From Mycobacterium triplex (GTDB lineage Bacteria; Actinomycetota; Actinomycetes; Mycobacteriales; Mycobacteriaceae), in contig NZ_HG964446.1 of assembly GCF_000689255.1 (NCBI RefSeq), forward strand, positions 5,569,784 to 5,633,783: a stretch of DNA of 64,000 nucleotides. The letters are read 5' to 3'. Numbering within the stretch: position 1 is the stretch's first letter; each line of letters opens with the position of its first letter. Both the position numbers and the translations under genes were made by a program. Below are positions 32,581-40,326 of this stretch, in pieces. Under the pieces are notes generated by a model that did no database searches, was not told the origin of the DNA, and saw nothing but the letters and a program-made list of their open reading frames with translations.

Positions 32581-33393
32581 CTAGGCACGGCAGATGATTT
32601 CGCCGTGCGGTATCGCAAGCCAGCCGTCTTTCGCCGCGGCCCACTCCCGCCACGCCTGCGAGATCTCCTCGAGCTGCGCGGTGGTGGCGAGGCCATATCG
32701 CAGAATGTCGCGGGCGATGCCGGAGTGCAGGATCCGGTCGGCCCACATCCCGCCCCACCATTCGCGGGTTTCGGCAGTGGCATAGCACCAGAGGCTTCCG
32801 GTGGGAGTGACGTCGTCGAAGCCCGCTTCCAGCGCCCACGACAGCAGCCGCCGGCCGGCGTCGGGCTCACCGCCGTTGGCGCGAGCCGCCCGCTGGTAGA
32901 TGTCGCGCCAAAAGTCCAGCGGCGCAAGGCGTGGGAACCAGACGAACCCCGCGTAGTCGGCATCGCGCGCCGCCACGATGCCGCCGGGCGCACACACCCT
33001 GCGCATCTCGGCCAGCGCCCGCACCGGATCGGCGACGTGCTGCAGCACCTGGTGGGCGTGCACGACATCGAATGTGCCGTCGGCCATGTCGAGCCGCTCC
33101 ACATCCGCGGTCGCGAACGAGACGTTGGACAGGTTGCGCTGCTCGGCCTCGCCGCGGGCCACGTCGAGGACGTCGGCGAATTGATCGATGGCCGTGACGG
33201 GCCCGGGCGCCACGATGTCCGCGAGGTCCGCGGTGATGGTCCCGGGACCGCAGCCCACGTCGAGCAGCGACAGCCCCGGCTTCAGGTACGGCAACAGGTA
33301 GCCCGCGGAGTCCTGCGCGGTGCGCCGCTGGTGACTGCGCAGCACCGACTCGTGATGGCCGTGCGTGTAGCCGGCCCGGCGGTCGTCGTTCAT
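32581..33393 (-). CDS. Class I SAM-dependent methyltransferase
   Basis: A 270-residue methyltransferase. Seen: motif I LLDVGCGPGTITADLAD (about residues 38-54), acidic end of strand 2 in TAIDQFADVL, FATADVERLDMADGTFDVVHAHQVLQHV (post-I and motif II), typical of small-molecule or lipid methyltransferases. Position next to pip- and lpqR-like genes matches Rv0839. The promoter TAGGAT (complement of 33401-33406) ends seven bases before the ATG, so the transcript is probably leaderless. Acceptor substrate unknown. Confidence 0.85.
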   Translation of the reverse strand: MNDDRRAGYTHGHHESVLRSHQRRTAQDSAGYLLPYLKPGLSLLDVGCGPGTITADLADIVAPGPVTAIDQFADVLDVARGEAEQRNLSNVSFATADVERLDMADGTFDVVHAHQVLQHVADPVRALAEMRRVCAPGGIVAARDADYAGFVWFPRLAPLDFWRDIYQRAARANGGEPDAGRRLLSWALEAGFDDVTPTGSLWCYATAETREWWGGMWADRILHSGIARDILRYGLATTAQLEEISQAWREWAAAKDGWLAIPHGEIICRA

Positions 33394-33400
33394 GGCACAG

Positions 33401-33406
33401 ATCCTA
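33401..33406 (-). promoter_or_regulatory. -10 element for a leaderless methyltransferase transcript
   Basis: TAGGAT on the minus strand, seven bases before the ATG at 33393; no Shine-Dalgarno is visible. Confidence 0.55.
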
Positions 33407-33454
33407 CCGGCGCGTTGTCACATTATGAAACCAATGTCTCGCTATATGAGACGG

Positions 33455-34156
33455 CTAATCGACCGGGACGTCGAGAATCGGGAGGTGCACGCCGGCGCCG
33501 GGCCCGTCGAAATGCCACCACTCACCGGAGTACGGGGACAGCCCGCCGTACTTCATCGCGTCGCGCAGCCGCGCCCGATTCGCCTGAGCGTCGGCACTGA
33601 CGCCCTGGGTCGCGAATGCCGTTGCGCGCGCGGTGAAATCGTCGAAGTCGGTGCCCATGTCAGCCAGGCACAGCCCGCCCGCGTGACGTTGCGGCGGGCA
33701 CTGCGGCTCCACACTGGTAAATGTCACGTCCACCGAACGCCCCGACTCGTGGCTGGTCGCATACGGGCCCGGTCGCGCCACCCAGGCCGGATTGGGCACC
33801 ACCTTGAACATCTGGACCTGAACTTCGTGCGGGCGGTAGCAATCCCAGAACACCAGCAGATGCCCCTGCGGGCGCAGCGCCGACGCGGCAGTCGCGAGTC
33901 CTTGAGACATGGACTGGTGCACCAGGCAGCGAGCGTCGGCCGGATACAGCTGGGTGTGGGTGAAGTTGTTCGTCGTCGCGTAACGCAGGTCGACGACCGC
34001 GTCGGGGACGACGGTGCGCACGTCGACGAAACCGGCCGCGCGCGCCGCGTCGCTGACGGGCGGCACGTCGGGGCCGGCCCGCGCGATCCCGGTTTGGGAG
34101 ACCGCGACCAGCACGATGGCGACCGCCAGCGAGCGAACCGGGCGCGCACAACGCAT
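33455..34156 (-). CDS. lpqR: Secreted D-Ala-D-Ala dipeptidase-like protein (VanX family)
   Basis: A 233-residue exported zinc peptidase of the VanX/DdpX family, probably cleaving D-alanyl-D-alanine. Seen: an N-terminal signal (VRSLAVAIVLVAVSQTGIARAG with an AxA-type site near residue 28), VVDLRYATTNNFTHTQLY, VFWDCYRPHEVQ, the zinc motif TSHESGRSVDVTF (His and Asp) and SGEWWHFD (catalytic Glu and third zinc His). Position matches lpqR (Rv0838), but no lipobox Cys follows the hydrophobic stretch, so this copy looks secreted rather than lipid-anchored. Separated from the methyltransferase by about 60 bp. Confidence 0.82.
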   Translation of the reverse strand: MRCARPVRSLAVAIVLVAVSQTGIARAGPDVPPVSDAARAAGFVDVRTVVPDAVVDLRYATTNNFTHTQLYPADARCLVHQSMSQGLATAASALRPQGHLLVFWDCYRPHEVQVQMFKVVPNPAWVARPGPYATSHESGRSVDVTFTSVEPQCPPQRHAGGLCLADMGTDFDDFTARATAFATQGVSADAQANRARLRDAMKYGGLSPYSGEWWHFDGPGAGVHLPILDVPVD

Positions 34157-34183
34157 CCAGCCATTGTCGCGGCTGGTGGTCGA

Positions 34184-35548
34184 TTAGGCCGGTAAGGCAA
34201 TCGCGGTAAACACCCCGTCGGGGTCGAACTGCTGCTTTGCCGCAGCCAGGCGCGCCGCGTTGCTGCCGTACGCATGCGCGGTCTGCTCGGGCGCGTCCGG
34301 GCCGAGCATGTTGGGGTAGCCGCCGGGCAGGGCGTGCGGAGCCAATTCCGCATCGACGCGTTCCGCCCAATCGACGTGTGCGGCCGCGTCGTCGCCGGGC
34401 TCCCAGGTCGCCACGATCTCGATCATGCGGTGCGGCGCACGCAGGCCGAACGCGGTACTCGAGAGCGGAACCCGCGTGGCGGCGCCGTGGAAGTGGTGCA
34501 CGACAATGCCTGAATACCTTGATGTTTGACGTCGGCCCGCCTCAAACAGCGCGGCGATGACTTCCGGTGTCAAGTGCCCGACGTTGCGAGTCCGCGCCGC
34601 GTAGTGGCGTCCGTCGACGACAAACGAGTCGAACTGCCGTAGCAGCTCCACGTAACTGGTCGGCGCCACGCCGACCATCAGCGGGGTGCTCAGCGACTGC
34701 AGCGGCTCGATGACCCGCTCGCCGTCCGACAAATCACCACACCAGACCGGCGACACAAACACGGTGGGTCTTCCGTCGGGGCCGGCCAGGATTCCGGTTT
34801 GCACGGTGAGCTCGTCCGGTGCGGCGGCGAGGATGTCGTCCAGCTGTGTCCACACCCGGACAGCGTCCGACCACGGGTACACGATGAGCCCCGCAAGTAC
34901 CTCGGGTACCGGGTGCAGCCGCAGACTCAGCGATGTGACCACCCCGAAATTGCCGCCTCCGCCGCGCAATGCCCAATACAGCTCGGGTTCCTCCTCTTGC
35001 GTGGCGGTGACCGCGCGGCCGTCGGCGAGCACCACCTCGGCGCCGAGCAGGTTGTCGAGCGCCAGGCCGTAGCGGCCCATCAACGGCCCATAACCGCCAC
35101 CCAGCGTCAACCCCGTCATGCCCACTGCGCCAACGGTTCCGGTGACCGCGGTTAGTCCATGTGGGTGCGCCGCGCCGATCACACCGCCCGCGGTAACACC
35201 GCCCTGCACGGTCGCGACGCGGCTCAGCGGGTCGACGGTGACGTGCGCCATCGCGGTCAGATCGATCACCAGACCGCCCTCGCGCAGCGCCCGACCCGCC
35301 CAGTCGTGACCGCCGCCGCGCACCGACAACGGCACGCCGTGATGCCGCGCCGCGCGGACCGCGGTCTGCACCTCGGCCCGCGTCTGCGGACGCACGATCA
35401 CCGCGGGTGCGTGATCGATGGCGCCGTTCCAGATTCGGCGGCTCTGGTCATAGGCGGCGCCGGTCAGGACGCGCCCGCCGGGGAGGCGCCGATGGAGCTC
35501 GTCGGCGAGCGCCGCCGCCGCTGAAGTAGTCGAGGGGCGTGTCGACAT
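34184..35548 (-). CDS. FAD-linked oxidase of the berberine-bridge-enzyme family
   Basis: A 454-residue flavin oxidase. Seen: VIVRPQTRAEVQTAVRAAR, SVRGGGHDWAG with the His that forms the 8-alpha-histidyl-FAD bond, LTLGGGYGPLMGRYGLALDNLLGAEVV (partial), LRGGGGNFGVVTS, and the BBE C-terminal pattern YGSNAARLAAAKQQFDPDGVF. The Cys of doubly linked members is absent (TGTVGAVGMTG), so FAD is probably attached once. AAAGGA precedes the ATG. It diverges from a TetR gene across a repeat-rich operator region and is its likely target. Substrates could be carbohydrates, alkaloids or phenols. Confidence 0.87.
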   Translation of the reverse strand: MSTRPSTTSAAAALADELHRRLPGGRVLTGAAYDQSRRIWNGAIDHAPAVIVRPQTRAEVQTAVRAARHHGVPLSVRGGGHDWAGRALREGGLVIDLTAMAHVTVDPLSRVATVQGGVTAGGVIGAAHPHGLTAVTGTVGAVGMTGLTLGGGYGPLMGRYGLALDNLLGAEVVLADGRAVTATQEEEPELYWALRGGGGNFGVVTSLSLRLHPVPEVLAGLIVYPWSDAVRVWTQLDDILAAAPDELTVQTGILAGPDGRPTVFVSPVWCGDLSDGERVIEPLQSLSTPLMVGVAPTSYVELLRQFDSFVVDGRHYAARTRNVGHLTPEVIAALFEAGRRQTSRYSGIVVHHFHGAATRVPLSSTAFGLRAPHRMIEIVATWEPGDDAAAHVDWAERVDAELAPHALPGGYPNMLGPDAPEQTAHAYGSNAARLAAAKQQFDPDGVFTAIALPA

Positions 35549-35578
35549 GGCTGTTCCTTTGCGTGACCGACCAATGAT

Positions 35579-35610
35579 TAGAGCATGACTAGAAATTCTA
35601 GAGCATGACT
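35579..35610. promoter_or_regulatory. Operator region: palindrome inside 20-bp-spaced direct repeats
   Basis: CTAGAAATTCTAG (35589-35601) is a perfect 13-bp palindrome. The 12-mer TAGAGCATGACT occurs at 35579-35590 and 35599-35610. It lies between the divergent oxidase and TetR starts; TAGCCT (35631-35636) is a plausible -10 for tetR. Confidence 0.7.
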
Positions 35611-35670
35611 CTAGTAGGCGAGAGTAGTGCTAGCCTCACCAGAGTGCAACTCCAACGAAAGGGGGTCGAC

Positions 35671-36312
35671 ATGACGCGTCGCAAGACCGCAGCGACGCCG
35701 GGTCGGGCCGTCAGCCGACGGGCGGAGTACGCCGAAGCGACTCGCCAAGCCGCCGTCGACGCCGCGCGACGCCTGTTCCGCGAGAAGGGCTACTTCGCCA
35801 CGACAGTCAATGAAATCGCCGCCGAGGCAAGGGTTTCACCGGCCACGGTGTACGCCGTCAACGGGGGCAAGCAAGGACTGCTGAGCACACTGATCGACAT
35901 CTGGTCGGCCGCACCCGAGGTCGCCGAGGCGGTCCAACACATCGAGAGCCTCGACGATCCCGCCGAAATCCTGCGCTACACCACCGCGCTGACGCGCCAG
36001 ATGCGGCAGGACTACGGCGACATCATGCGCGTCGTCATTGCGGCCGCACCTCACGACGGCACCGCTGCCGAGGGGCTCGCGATCGGCACCCGTCGCTACC
36101 GGCACGGCACCGAAATCGTCGCGCGGCGCATCGCCGAGTTAGGCGGCTTACGCGACGGCCTGGACGCCGGGGCCGCCCTCGACATCATCTGGTTCTACCT
36201 GGGCTATGCCGGGTTCTTCACCCTCGTCGACGACAACGGTTGGAGCTACGCCAAGGCCGAACAATGGCTTTGCGACGCGGTAAGCCAGGCGGTTTTGCGG
36301 CCCGATCGATGA
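35671..36312 (+). CDS. TetR-family transcriptional regulator
   Basis: A 213-residue TetR regulator. The N-terminal HTH reads EATRQAAVDAARRLFREKGY-FATTVNEIAAEARVSPATVYAVNGGKQGLLSTLID; the last part is the typical recognition helix with unusual NGGK instead of FGSK. The ligand domain is all-helical. ATG 35671 has AAAGGGGG upstream; the earlier in-frame start (35605) would lie inside the operator region. It diverges from the FAD-linked oxidase gene and probably represses it and itself. Confidence 0.87.
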   Translation: MTRRKTAATPGRAVSRRAEYAEATRQAAVDAARRLFREKGYFATTVNEIAAEARVSPATVYAVNGGKQGLLSTLIDIWSAAPEVAEAVQHIESLDDPAEILRYTTALTRQMRQDYGDIMRVVIAAAPHDGTAAEGLAIGTRRYRHGTEIVARRIAELGGLRDGLDAGAALDIIWFYLGYAGFFTLVDDNGWSYAKAEQWLCDAVSQAVLRPDR

Positions 36313-36599
36313 ACCGCGGCCGATCACTTATCGTCACCGTCCACTCGACAAGGCCCGCAACGAACAGCTCACCGCGCGGCAACGTCGGTACTACCAACAA
36401 GTGAAAGGCCTTGTCGCCGAGGACTAGTGCGAAGACCCGGATTCGCAGTGAATGCTCACGCTCAAAGATGTGTGAGCTGGATTTCACATTGCGCTGCATG
36501 TGATTTGCCTAACGGTCTGCCCCTTTATAGCCGAGTTCGTTCACTAGCTTTGATACGTTCACAGCGCACCCTGTGGCAGGAATGATGGTCTAAAAAACA

Positions 36600-37097
36600 A
36601 TGCGAAGAATCACCGCGATGTCGTTCGTCACCGCCAATATGCTTGGAACCGCGTTGTTCTGCGTCGCAACGGGTGTTGCCGCCGCCGATGCCAATTCCGG
36701 TGGGTCCCTGGTGCCGTTGACACCGAAGTTCCGGGCGTGCGACTTCACCTGGGCGGTCAATGTGCCGACGATGGGCAAGGGCAGCGGCCAGGCCGTCATC
36801 AGCCGGACCGGATCCAACAAGGTCGTCGCACAGGTGCAACTGATTGCCGCCGAACCGGGAGCGCATTACAACGCCAGGCTGATCCAGTCGCCCCGGACTT
36901 CTGCCGGATGCGGCGCCGCGGATGCCGGGGTCACCGTCGGCGGAATCGACACCGACGGCAGCGGCGCGGGCACGGCAACGCTGGAAGGCCCGATTTCAGC
37001 GAACACCACCGGCGTCTGGGTTTTCGTTGACCGCCCGTCGCCGCACTCGCAGACACCGATCGACTTCTACACGTCGGAAATCGTCACGCCCATTTAG
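36600..37097 (+). CDS. Exported protein of unknown function
   Basis: A 165-residue protein with a Sec signal peptide (FVTANMLGTALFCVATGVAAAD, cleavage after AAA near residue 29). The mature part has two Cys (CDFTW, AGCGAA) that could form a disulfide and a beta-rich composition. It resembles small secreted mycobacterial proteins of unknown role; I do not recognise the family by name. ATG 36618 is an alternative start. No clear Shine-Dalgarno is seen. It stands alone after a 287-bp gap in which only a weak inverted repeat (TCACAT/ATGTGA, 36484-36503) was noticed. Confidence 0.65.
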   Translation: MRRITAMSFVTANMLGTALFCVATGVAAADANSGGSLVPLTPKFRACDFTWAVNVPTMGKGSGQAVISRTGSNKVVAQVQLIAAEPGAHYNARLIQSPRTSAGCGAADAGVTVGGIDTDGSGAGTATLEGPISANTTGVWVFVDRPSPHSQTPIDFYTSEIVTPI

Positions 37098-37148
37098 CCG
37101 CGGATACATTGCGGCACAACGTATCTAAGCGACCACATCGACGGTCGC

Positions 37149-37154
37149 TACGAT
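37149..37154 (+). promoter_or_regulatory. -10 element for a leaderless PPOX-type transcript
   Basis: TACGAT ends seven bases before the ATG at 37162 and overlaps an earlier in-frame ATG at 37153, which is therefore unlikely to be used. Confidence 0.55.
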
Positions 37155-37161
37155 GGGTTTC

Positions 37162-37626
37162 ATGGCTCCCAAAGTGGCGACCGCGGACGTGGTCGGTCTT
37201 CCCGAACTTCTCGAGTTCATCCGGCCCAGACACAAGATGCTGCTGACCACCTTCCGGTCGGACGGGTCGTTGCACAGTTCACCGGTGACCGGTGGCGTCG
37301 ACGAGCGGGGCCGCATCGTGATTGCGAGCTACCCGCAGCGCGCCAAAAGTGTGAACATCCGCCGCACCCCGTCGGCGAGCGTGGTCGTTCTCTCCGATGA
37401 CTTCAACGGGCCCTACGTGCAGGTCGACGGGGACGCGGAGGTAATCGACCTACCCGAAGCGGTGGAGCTGCTGGTCGACTATTTCCGGGTGATCTCCGGA
37501 GAACACCCGGACTGGGCGGACTACCGTCGCGCCATTGTGGATCAGGGCAAATGCCTGATTCGCATCACCCCGCGGCGCTGGGGACCGGTGGCCACCGGCG
37601 GGTTCCCGCCGAAGTGGCGTCCCTAG
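37162..37626 (+). CDS. PPOX-class flavin/F420-dependent protein
   Basis: A 154-residue split-barrel protein of the pyridoxamine-phosphate-oxidase-like superfamily. Seen: RHKMLLTTFRSDGSLHSSPVTGGVDERGRIVIAS (partial: LLTTFRSDGSLHSSPVTGG) and SVNIRRTPSASVVVLSDDFNGPYVQVDGDAEV, the pattern of mycobacterial F420-binding PPOX proteins (TIGR03618-like). A -10 seven bases before ATG 37162 supports the shorter start. Its 3' end overlaps the convergent peptidase gene by 4 bp. Cofactor (F420, FMN or heme) is not decided. Confidence 0.82.
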   Translation: MAPKVATADVVGLPELLEFIRPRHKMLLTTFRSDGSLHSSPVTGGVDERGRIVIASYPQRAKSVNIRRTPSASVVVLSDDFNGPYVQVDGDAEVIDLPEAVELLVDYFRVISGEHPDWADYRRAIVDQGKCLIRITPRRWGPVATGGFPPKWRP

Positions 37627-38573
37627 ACCGAATCGGGCACGTAGACCCCCTGCCCCTGGGCCAGTTTTTCCAGCGTGTCGTACGCCATCCACACGAATCC
37701 CTTTTCGCCCCAACGTCTTCCCCAGCTGTTCTGAATCCGCACCGCGCCGGTCGAGTTCGTGTATGCGTCGTCGTAGCCCACGATGAGCATCACATGGCCG
37801 GATTTCTTGCCGTTGCGGTCGCGACTCAACTTTCCATTCCCGACATAGGGCGACGGTTCGCCGCGGTAGCGCGGAAAGTCGGTGTAAAGCGAGGTGCCGA
37901 AGGCAATCGGCACGCCGGATGCGATGACGGTACGAAGATTGTTCAAACCGTCTGCGCCGGTGATGCGCGTCAACTTGTACTCCGGGATGCGGAAGCTGGG
38001 ATCGGGCGGGATTGTCTGCGAGCCGTATTCCGACCACTCCACCTGACACGTTGCTTTGGCTCCCGGCTTGCGGTTGGGGGCCGCGGCCAAGGACGGCGTG
38101 CCGCCATTGGCTCGAAGCCAATCCAGGCATTTGGTGATTTGGCCGCCGTGACAGTTGTTCTCGGCGGTTTTGTTCGCGATTTCGTACCGGATGTAGGCGT
38201 AGTCGGGTCCGGCCTGCCGTTCCGGATTGGTTGGCGGAGTGCGGCTCTTCCGGGCCGCGTAGAACGTCGCGAGGCCGTACACCGAGGCCCACACGAAGCA
38301 ATTCGGCATTGTCTGCCGACCGACCGGGGGTAACCACTCCTGCGGGACGGATGCGGCCGGCGGCACTTCGCCACGGCGCCTGGGCTTTTCCGTTTCGCCG
38401 GGTTCCGCGGCGTCGGGGTCGTAGCCATAGGAGGTGAGGTCGGCCGGTTCTTCGCTCTGATTTTGGCGTTGATCCTCGGGTTGCTCCCGGTTGCCGCAAG
38501 AGGGCAACGCCAATGCCACGGCGCCCGCCACCGACAAGCCGAGCATCGAACGCCTGCTGATCCCTGGATCCAC
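37623..38573 (-). CDS. Papain-like (C1) cysteine peptidase, probable Tat-exported lipoprotein
   Basis: A 316-residue C1-family peptidase, rare in mycobacteria. Seen: twin-arginine signal SRRSMLGLSVAGAVALALPSC with a possible lipidated Cys26, a charged linker (about 27-75), catalytic Cys in RQTMPNCFVWASVYG (replacing the usual QGxCGSCW), His in SGHVMLIVGYDD and Asn in QNSWGRRWGEKGFVWM. The Gln of the oxyanion hole is displaced but present. GTG 38573 follows AGGAG. No propeptide of usual size is evident, so control of activity is unclear. It lies beside the tRNA cluster, an accessory position relative to M. tuberculosis. Confidence 0.85.
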   Translation of the reverse strand: MDPGISRRSMLGLSVAGAVALALPSCGNREQPEDQRQNQSEEPADLTSYGYDPDAAEPGETEKPRRRGEVPPAASVPQEWLPPVGRQTMPNCFVWASVYGLATFYAARKSRTPPTNPERQAGPDYAYIRYEIANKTAENNCHGGQITKCLDWLRANGGTPSLAAAPNRKPGAKATCQVEWSEYGSQTIPPDPSFRIPEYKLTRITGADGLNNLRTVIASGVPIAFGTSLYTDFPRYRGEPSPYVGNGKLSRDRNGKKSGHVMLIVGYDDAYTNSTGAVRIQNSWGRRWGEKGFVWMAYDTLEKLAQGQGVYVPDSV

Positions 38574-38680
38574 GGGTTTCTCCTAGGTCACACCGCGAAG
38601 TTTGCCAACGACGCCTCATAACCTAATTGCGCCGAACGGAGCTCGCCGGGTGCGGGAAAAGCGCGCCGCGAATCAATCGA

Positions 38681-38757
38681 TGGTGGCCAGGGCCGGGATC
38701 GAACCGGCGACCTTCCGCTTTTCAGGCGGACGCTCATACCAACTGAGCTACCTGGCC
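38681..38757 (-). tRNA. tRNA-Phe (GAA)
   Basis: A full cloverleaf folds on the minus strand: acceptor GGCCAGG/CCTGGCC, D arm GCTC/GAGC, anticodon stem TCCGC/GCGGA with loop CTGAAAA (anticodon GAA), T arm GCCGG/CCGGC, discriminator A and an encoded CCA. Last of three minus-strand tRNAs. Confidence 0.97.
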
Positions 38758-38792
38758 CGGAAGGCACCGATGACGTGCCTCGCCTTTATGGG

Positions 38793-38866
38793 CGACCCTG
38801 ACGGGACTCGAACCCGCGACCTCCGCCGTGACAGGGCGGCGCGCTAACCAACTGCGCCACAGGGCC
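38793..38866 (-). tRNA. tRNA-Asp (GTC)
   Basis: Cloverleaf on the minus strand: acceptor GGCCCTG/CAGGGTC (one G-T pair), D arm GCGC/GCGC, anticodon stem CCGCC/GGCGG with loop CTGTCAC (anticodon GTC), T arm GCGGG/CCCGT, discriminator G. CCA is not encoded. Confidence 0.97.
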
Positions 38867-38914
38867 TTGCTTTCCTACTTGTACTGCTCGCTTCGACGTT
38901 ACCGCCGTTGCGGG

Positions 38915-38987
38915 TACCCCCAACGGGATTCGAACCCGTGCTACCGCCGTGAAAGGGCGGCGTCCTAGGCCACTAGACGATGGGGGC
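38915..38987 (-). tRNA. tRNA-Glu (TTC)
   Basis: Cloverleaf on the minus strand: acceptor GCCCCCA/TGGGGGT (first pair G-T), anticodon stem CCGCC/GGCGG with loop CTTTCAC (anticodon TTC), T arm ACGGG/CCCGT, discriminator A. First of the minus-strand tRNA unit. Confidence 0.97.
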
Positions 38988-39017
38988 CAAAGTCCAACTA
39001 CCGTTGGGAGCCACGCC

Positions 39018-39047
39018 AGCTTAGGTCACCGCAGGCCTAATCCTCAA
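39018..39047 (-). promoter_or_regulatory. Promoter of the tRNA-Glu/Asp/Phe unit
   Basis: On the minus strand TTGAGG (complement of 39042-39047), an 18-base spacer, then TAAGCT (complement of 39018-39023), about 30 bp upstream of tRNA-Glu. For the divergent tRNA-Lys, TATCCT at 39082-39087 is a plausible -10. Confidence 0.6.
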
Positions 39048-39098
39048 ACGAGCGCCGTTCGAGCCGCGTTTGAAGCCCAAGTATCCTGAACATTCGCC

Positions 39099-39174
39099 GC
39101 CCCTATAGCTCAGTTGGTAGAGCTACGGACTTTTAATCCGCAGGTCCTAGGTTCGAGTCCTAGTGGGGGCACCA
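39099..39174 (+). tRNA. tRNA-Lys (TTT)
   Basis: Cloverleaf on the plus strand: acceptor GCCCCTA/TGGGGGC (one T-G pair), D arm GCTC/GAGC, anticodon loop CTTTTAA (anticodon TTT), T arm CCTAG/CTAGT region, discriminator A and encoded CCA. Divergent from the other three tRNAs. Confidence 0.96.
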
Positions 39175-39198
39175 AAGCGTGATTCTTACGCCGCCCGG

Positions 39199-39441
39199 CT
39201 ACTGGGGTGGCGGCGCGAGGTCGGGCGGGACGTCGGGATTGGGCGGCGGAGGCGGGTCGACAACGTCCGTTCGGCGCTCCCGATCGTTCTCCTCGATGTG
39301 AGGTTGGGGATCCGGCACCGCCGGCGCGGCGGGCAGGACAAGCGCGAACGCCGCGACCAAGGCGGCTAAGCGATTCCCGAGCAATTCAACAACCTTCCGC
39401 CCTCCGGCACCGTTGGCGCGTTTAAGGATATGGCCCGACAC
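39199..39441 (-). CDS. Possible small exported proline-rich protein
   Basis: An 80-codon ORF in an otherwise empty 342-bp region. It has a hydrophobic segment (LAALVAAFALVLPAAPA) followed by an acidic, proline-rich tail ending PPPPPNPDVPPDLAPPPQ. This resembles the small signal-peptide-plus-proline proteins common in mycobacteria. The start is uncertain: GTG 39441 gives the full length, while an internal TTG would place the hydrophobic segment at the N-terminus behind GGAGGGCGGAAGG. Could be chance coding in high-GC DNA. Confidence 0.4.
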   Translation of the reverse strand: MSGHILKRANGAGGRKVVELLGNRLAALVAAFALVLPAAPAVPDPQPHIEENDRERRTDVVDPPPPPNPDVPPDLAPPPQ

Positions 39442-39516
39442 CGCTTTGTGGGGCAGATAACAGCCGGGCGGTTCACGCGGGGAACGGCCCCCGTTTGACC
39501 GCTACGCGACTTGGCT

Positions 39517-40323
39517 ATGCTTCGCGAGGTGAGTGTCGATCCGGCCTGGCAAAACGCGCCCGCAGCCCTGGTAACGATGGAAATCCGTCACCCCGCAACG
39601 GATCCCCTCACCGAATCGTCGAGCCGCGAGCTCAAGAGTCTGCTCGCCGACGACCTGCCCATCGAACGCCAAGCTCAGGACGTGGCCTGGGCGATGGGCC
39701 CGGGGGGTAACCCGGCGCCGGCGGCCGAGCAGTTCGCCCGCTACGTCAACCGCGACGGCACGCTGGCCGCCTCGATCAAGGGCCAGGCGATCGTCATCGA
39801 GACCACCGCCTACTCCTCCTTCGCCGCGTTGTCGGACGTCGCGATGCGCGTCATCGAGGCCCGTTCGCAGGTGTCCTCGATCGTCGGGGTGGAACGGATC
39901 GGGCTGCGGTATCTCCTGGAGATCCGGGTCCCGCTGGGCGCCGACGGTCGCATCGACTGGGCCGAATGGATCGCCGAGCCCCTGCTGGGGCCGCAGCGCA
40001 TCGCTCCGGGTGAGCTGACCCTGACCGAATGGCAGGGCGCCGCCGTCTACCGCGAGCAGCAACCGGGCAAATCGATGATCGTGCGTTACGGACCGGGCAT
40101 GGGCCAGGCCCTCGACCCGAACTACTACCTGCGCAGGACCTTGCCGGCACAACCCGGACCCTTTTTCCAGTTGGACATCGACAGCTTTTGGACCCCGGCC
40201 GCCTCGATCCCCGAGTACAACCGGGATGCGGTTCGTGCGACTTTTGACAATCTCTACGAGCCGGCCCATGCGGTGTTTCAGGAGATGCTCACCAGCCGGC
40301 TCAAGGATGACCTGCTCGGCTGA
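39517..40323 (+). CDS. TIGR04255-family protein of unknown function
   Basis: A 268-residue cytosolic protein resembling the sporadically distributed TIGR04255 family and, by position beside the tRNA cluster, Rv0831c. Seen: VTMEIRHPATDPLTESSSRELKSLL near the N-terminus, a central VERIGLRYLLEIRVP strand pair, and a C-terminal PEYNRDAVRATFDNLYEPAHAVFQEMLTSRLKDDLLG (partial: LYEPAHAVFQEMLT) block, the family's typical helical end. No catalytic motif stands out. ATG 39517 is preferred to the TTG two codons earlier. Function unknown. Confidence 0.75.
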   Translation: MLREVSVDPAWQNAPAALVTMEIRHPATDPLTESSSRELKSLLADDLPIERQAQDVAWAMGPGGNPAPAAEQFARYVNRDGTLAASIKGQAIVIETTAYSSFAALSDVAMRVIEARSQVSSIVGVERIGLRYLLEIRVPLGADGRIDWAEWIAEPLLGPQRIAPGELTLTEWQGAAVYREQQPGKSMIVRYGPGMGQALDPNYYLRRTLPAQPGPFFQLDIDSFWTPAASIPEYNRDAVRATFDNLYEPAHAVFQEMLTSRLKDDLLG

Positions 40324-40326
40324 GGC

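Noticed and set aside
36484..36503. TCACAT-N8-ATGTGA as a CRP site
   Set aside because: The half-sites are in the reverse order to the CRP consensus (TGTGA-N6-TCACA), and a nearby TGTGA/TCACA pair has an 8-base spacer.
38574..39174. Integration site at the tRNA cluster
   Set aside because: All four tRNAs are complete, and no integrase, phage gene or duplicated tRNA 3' end was seen in the window.
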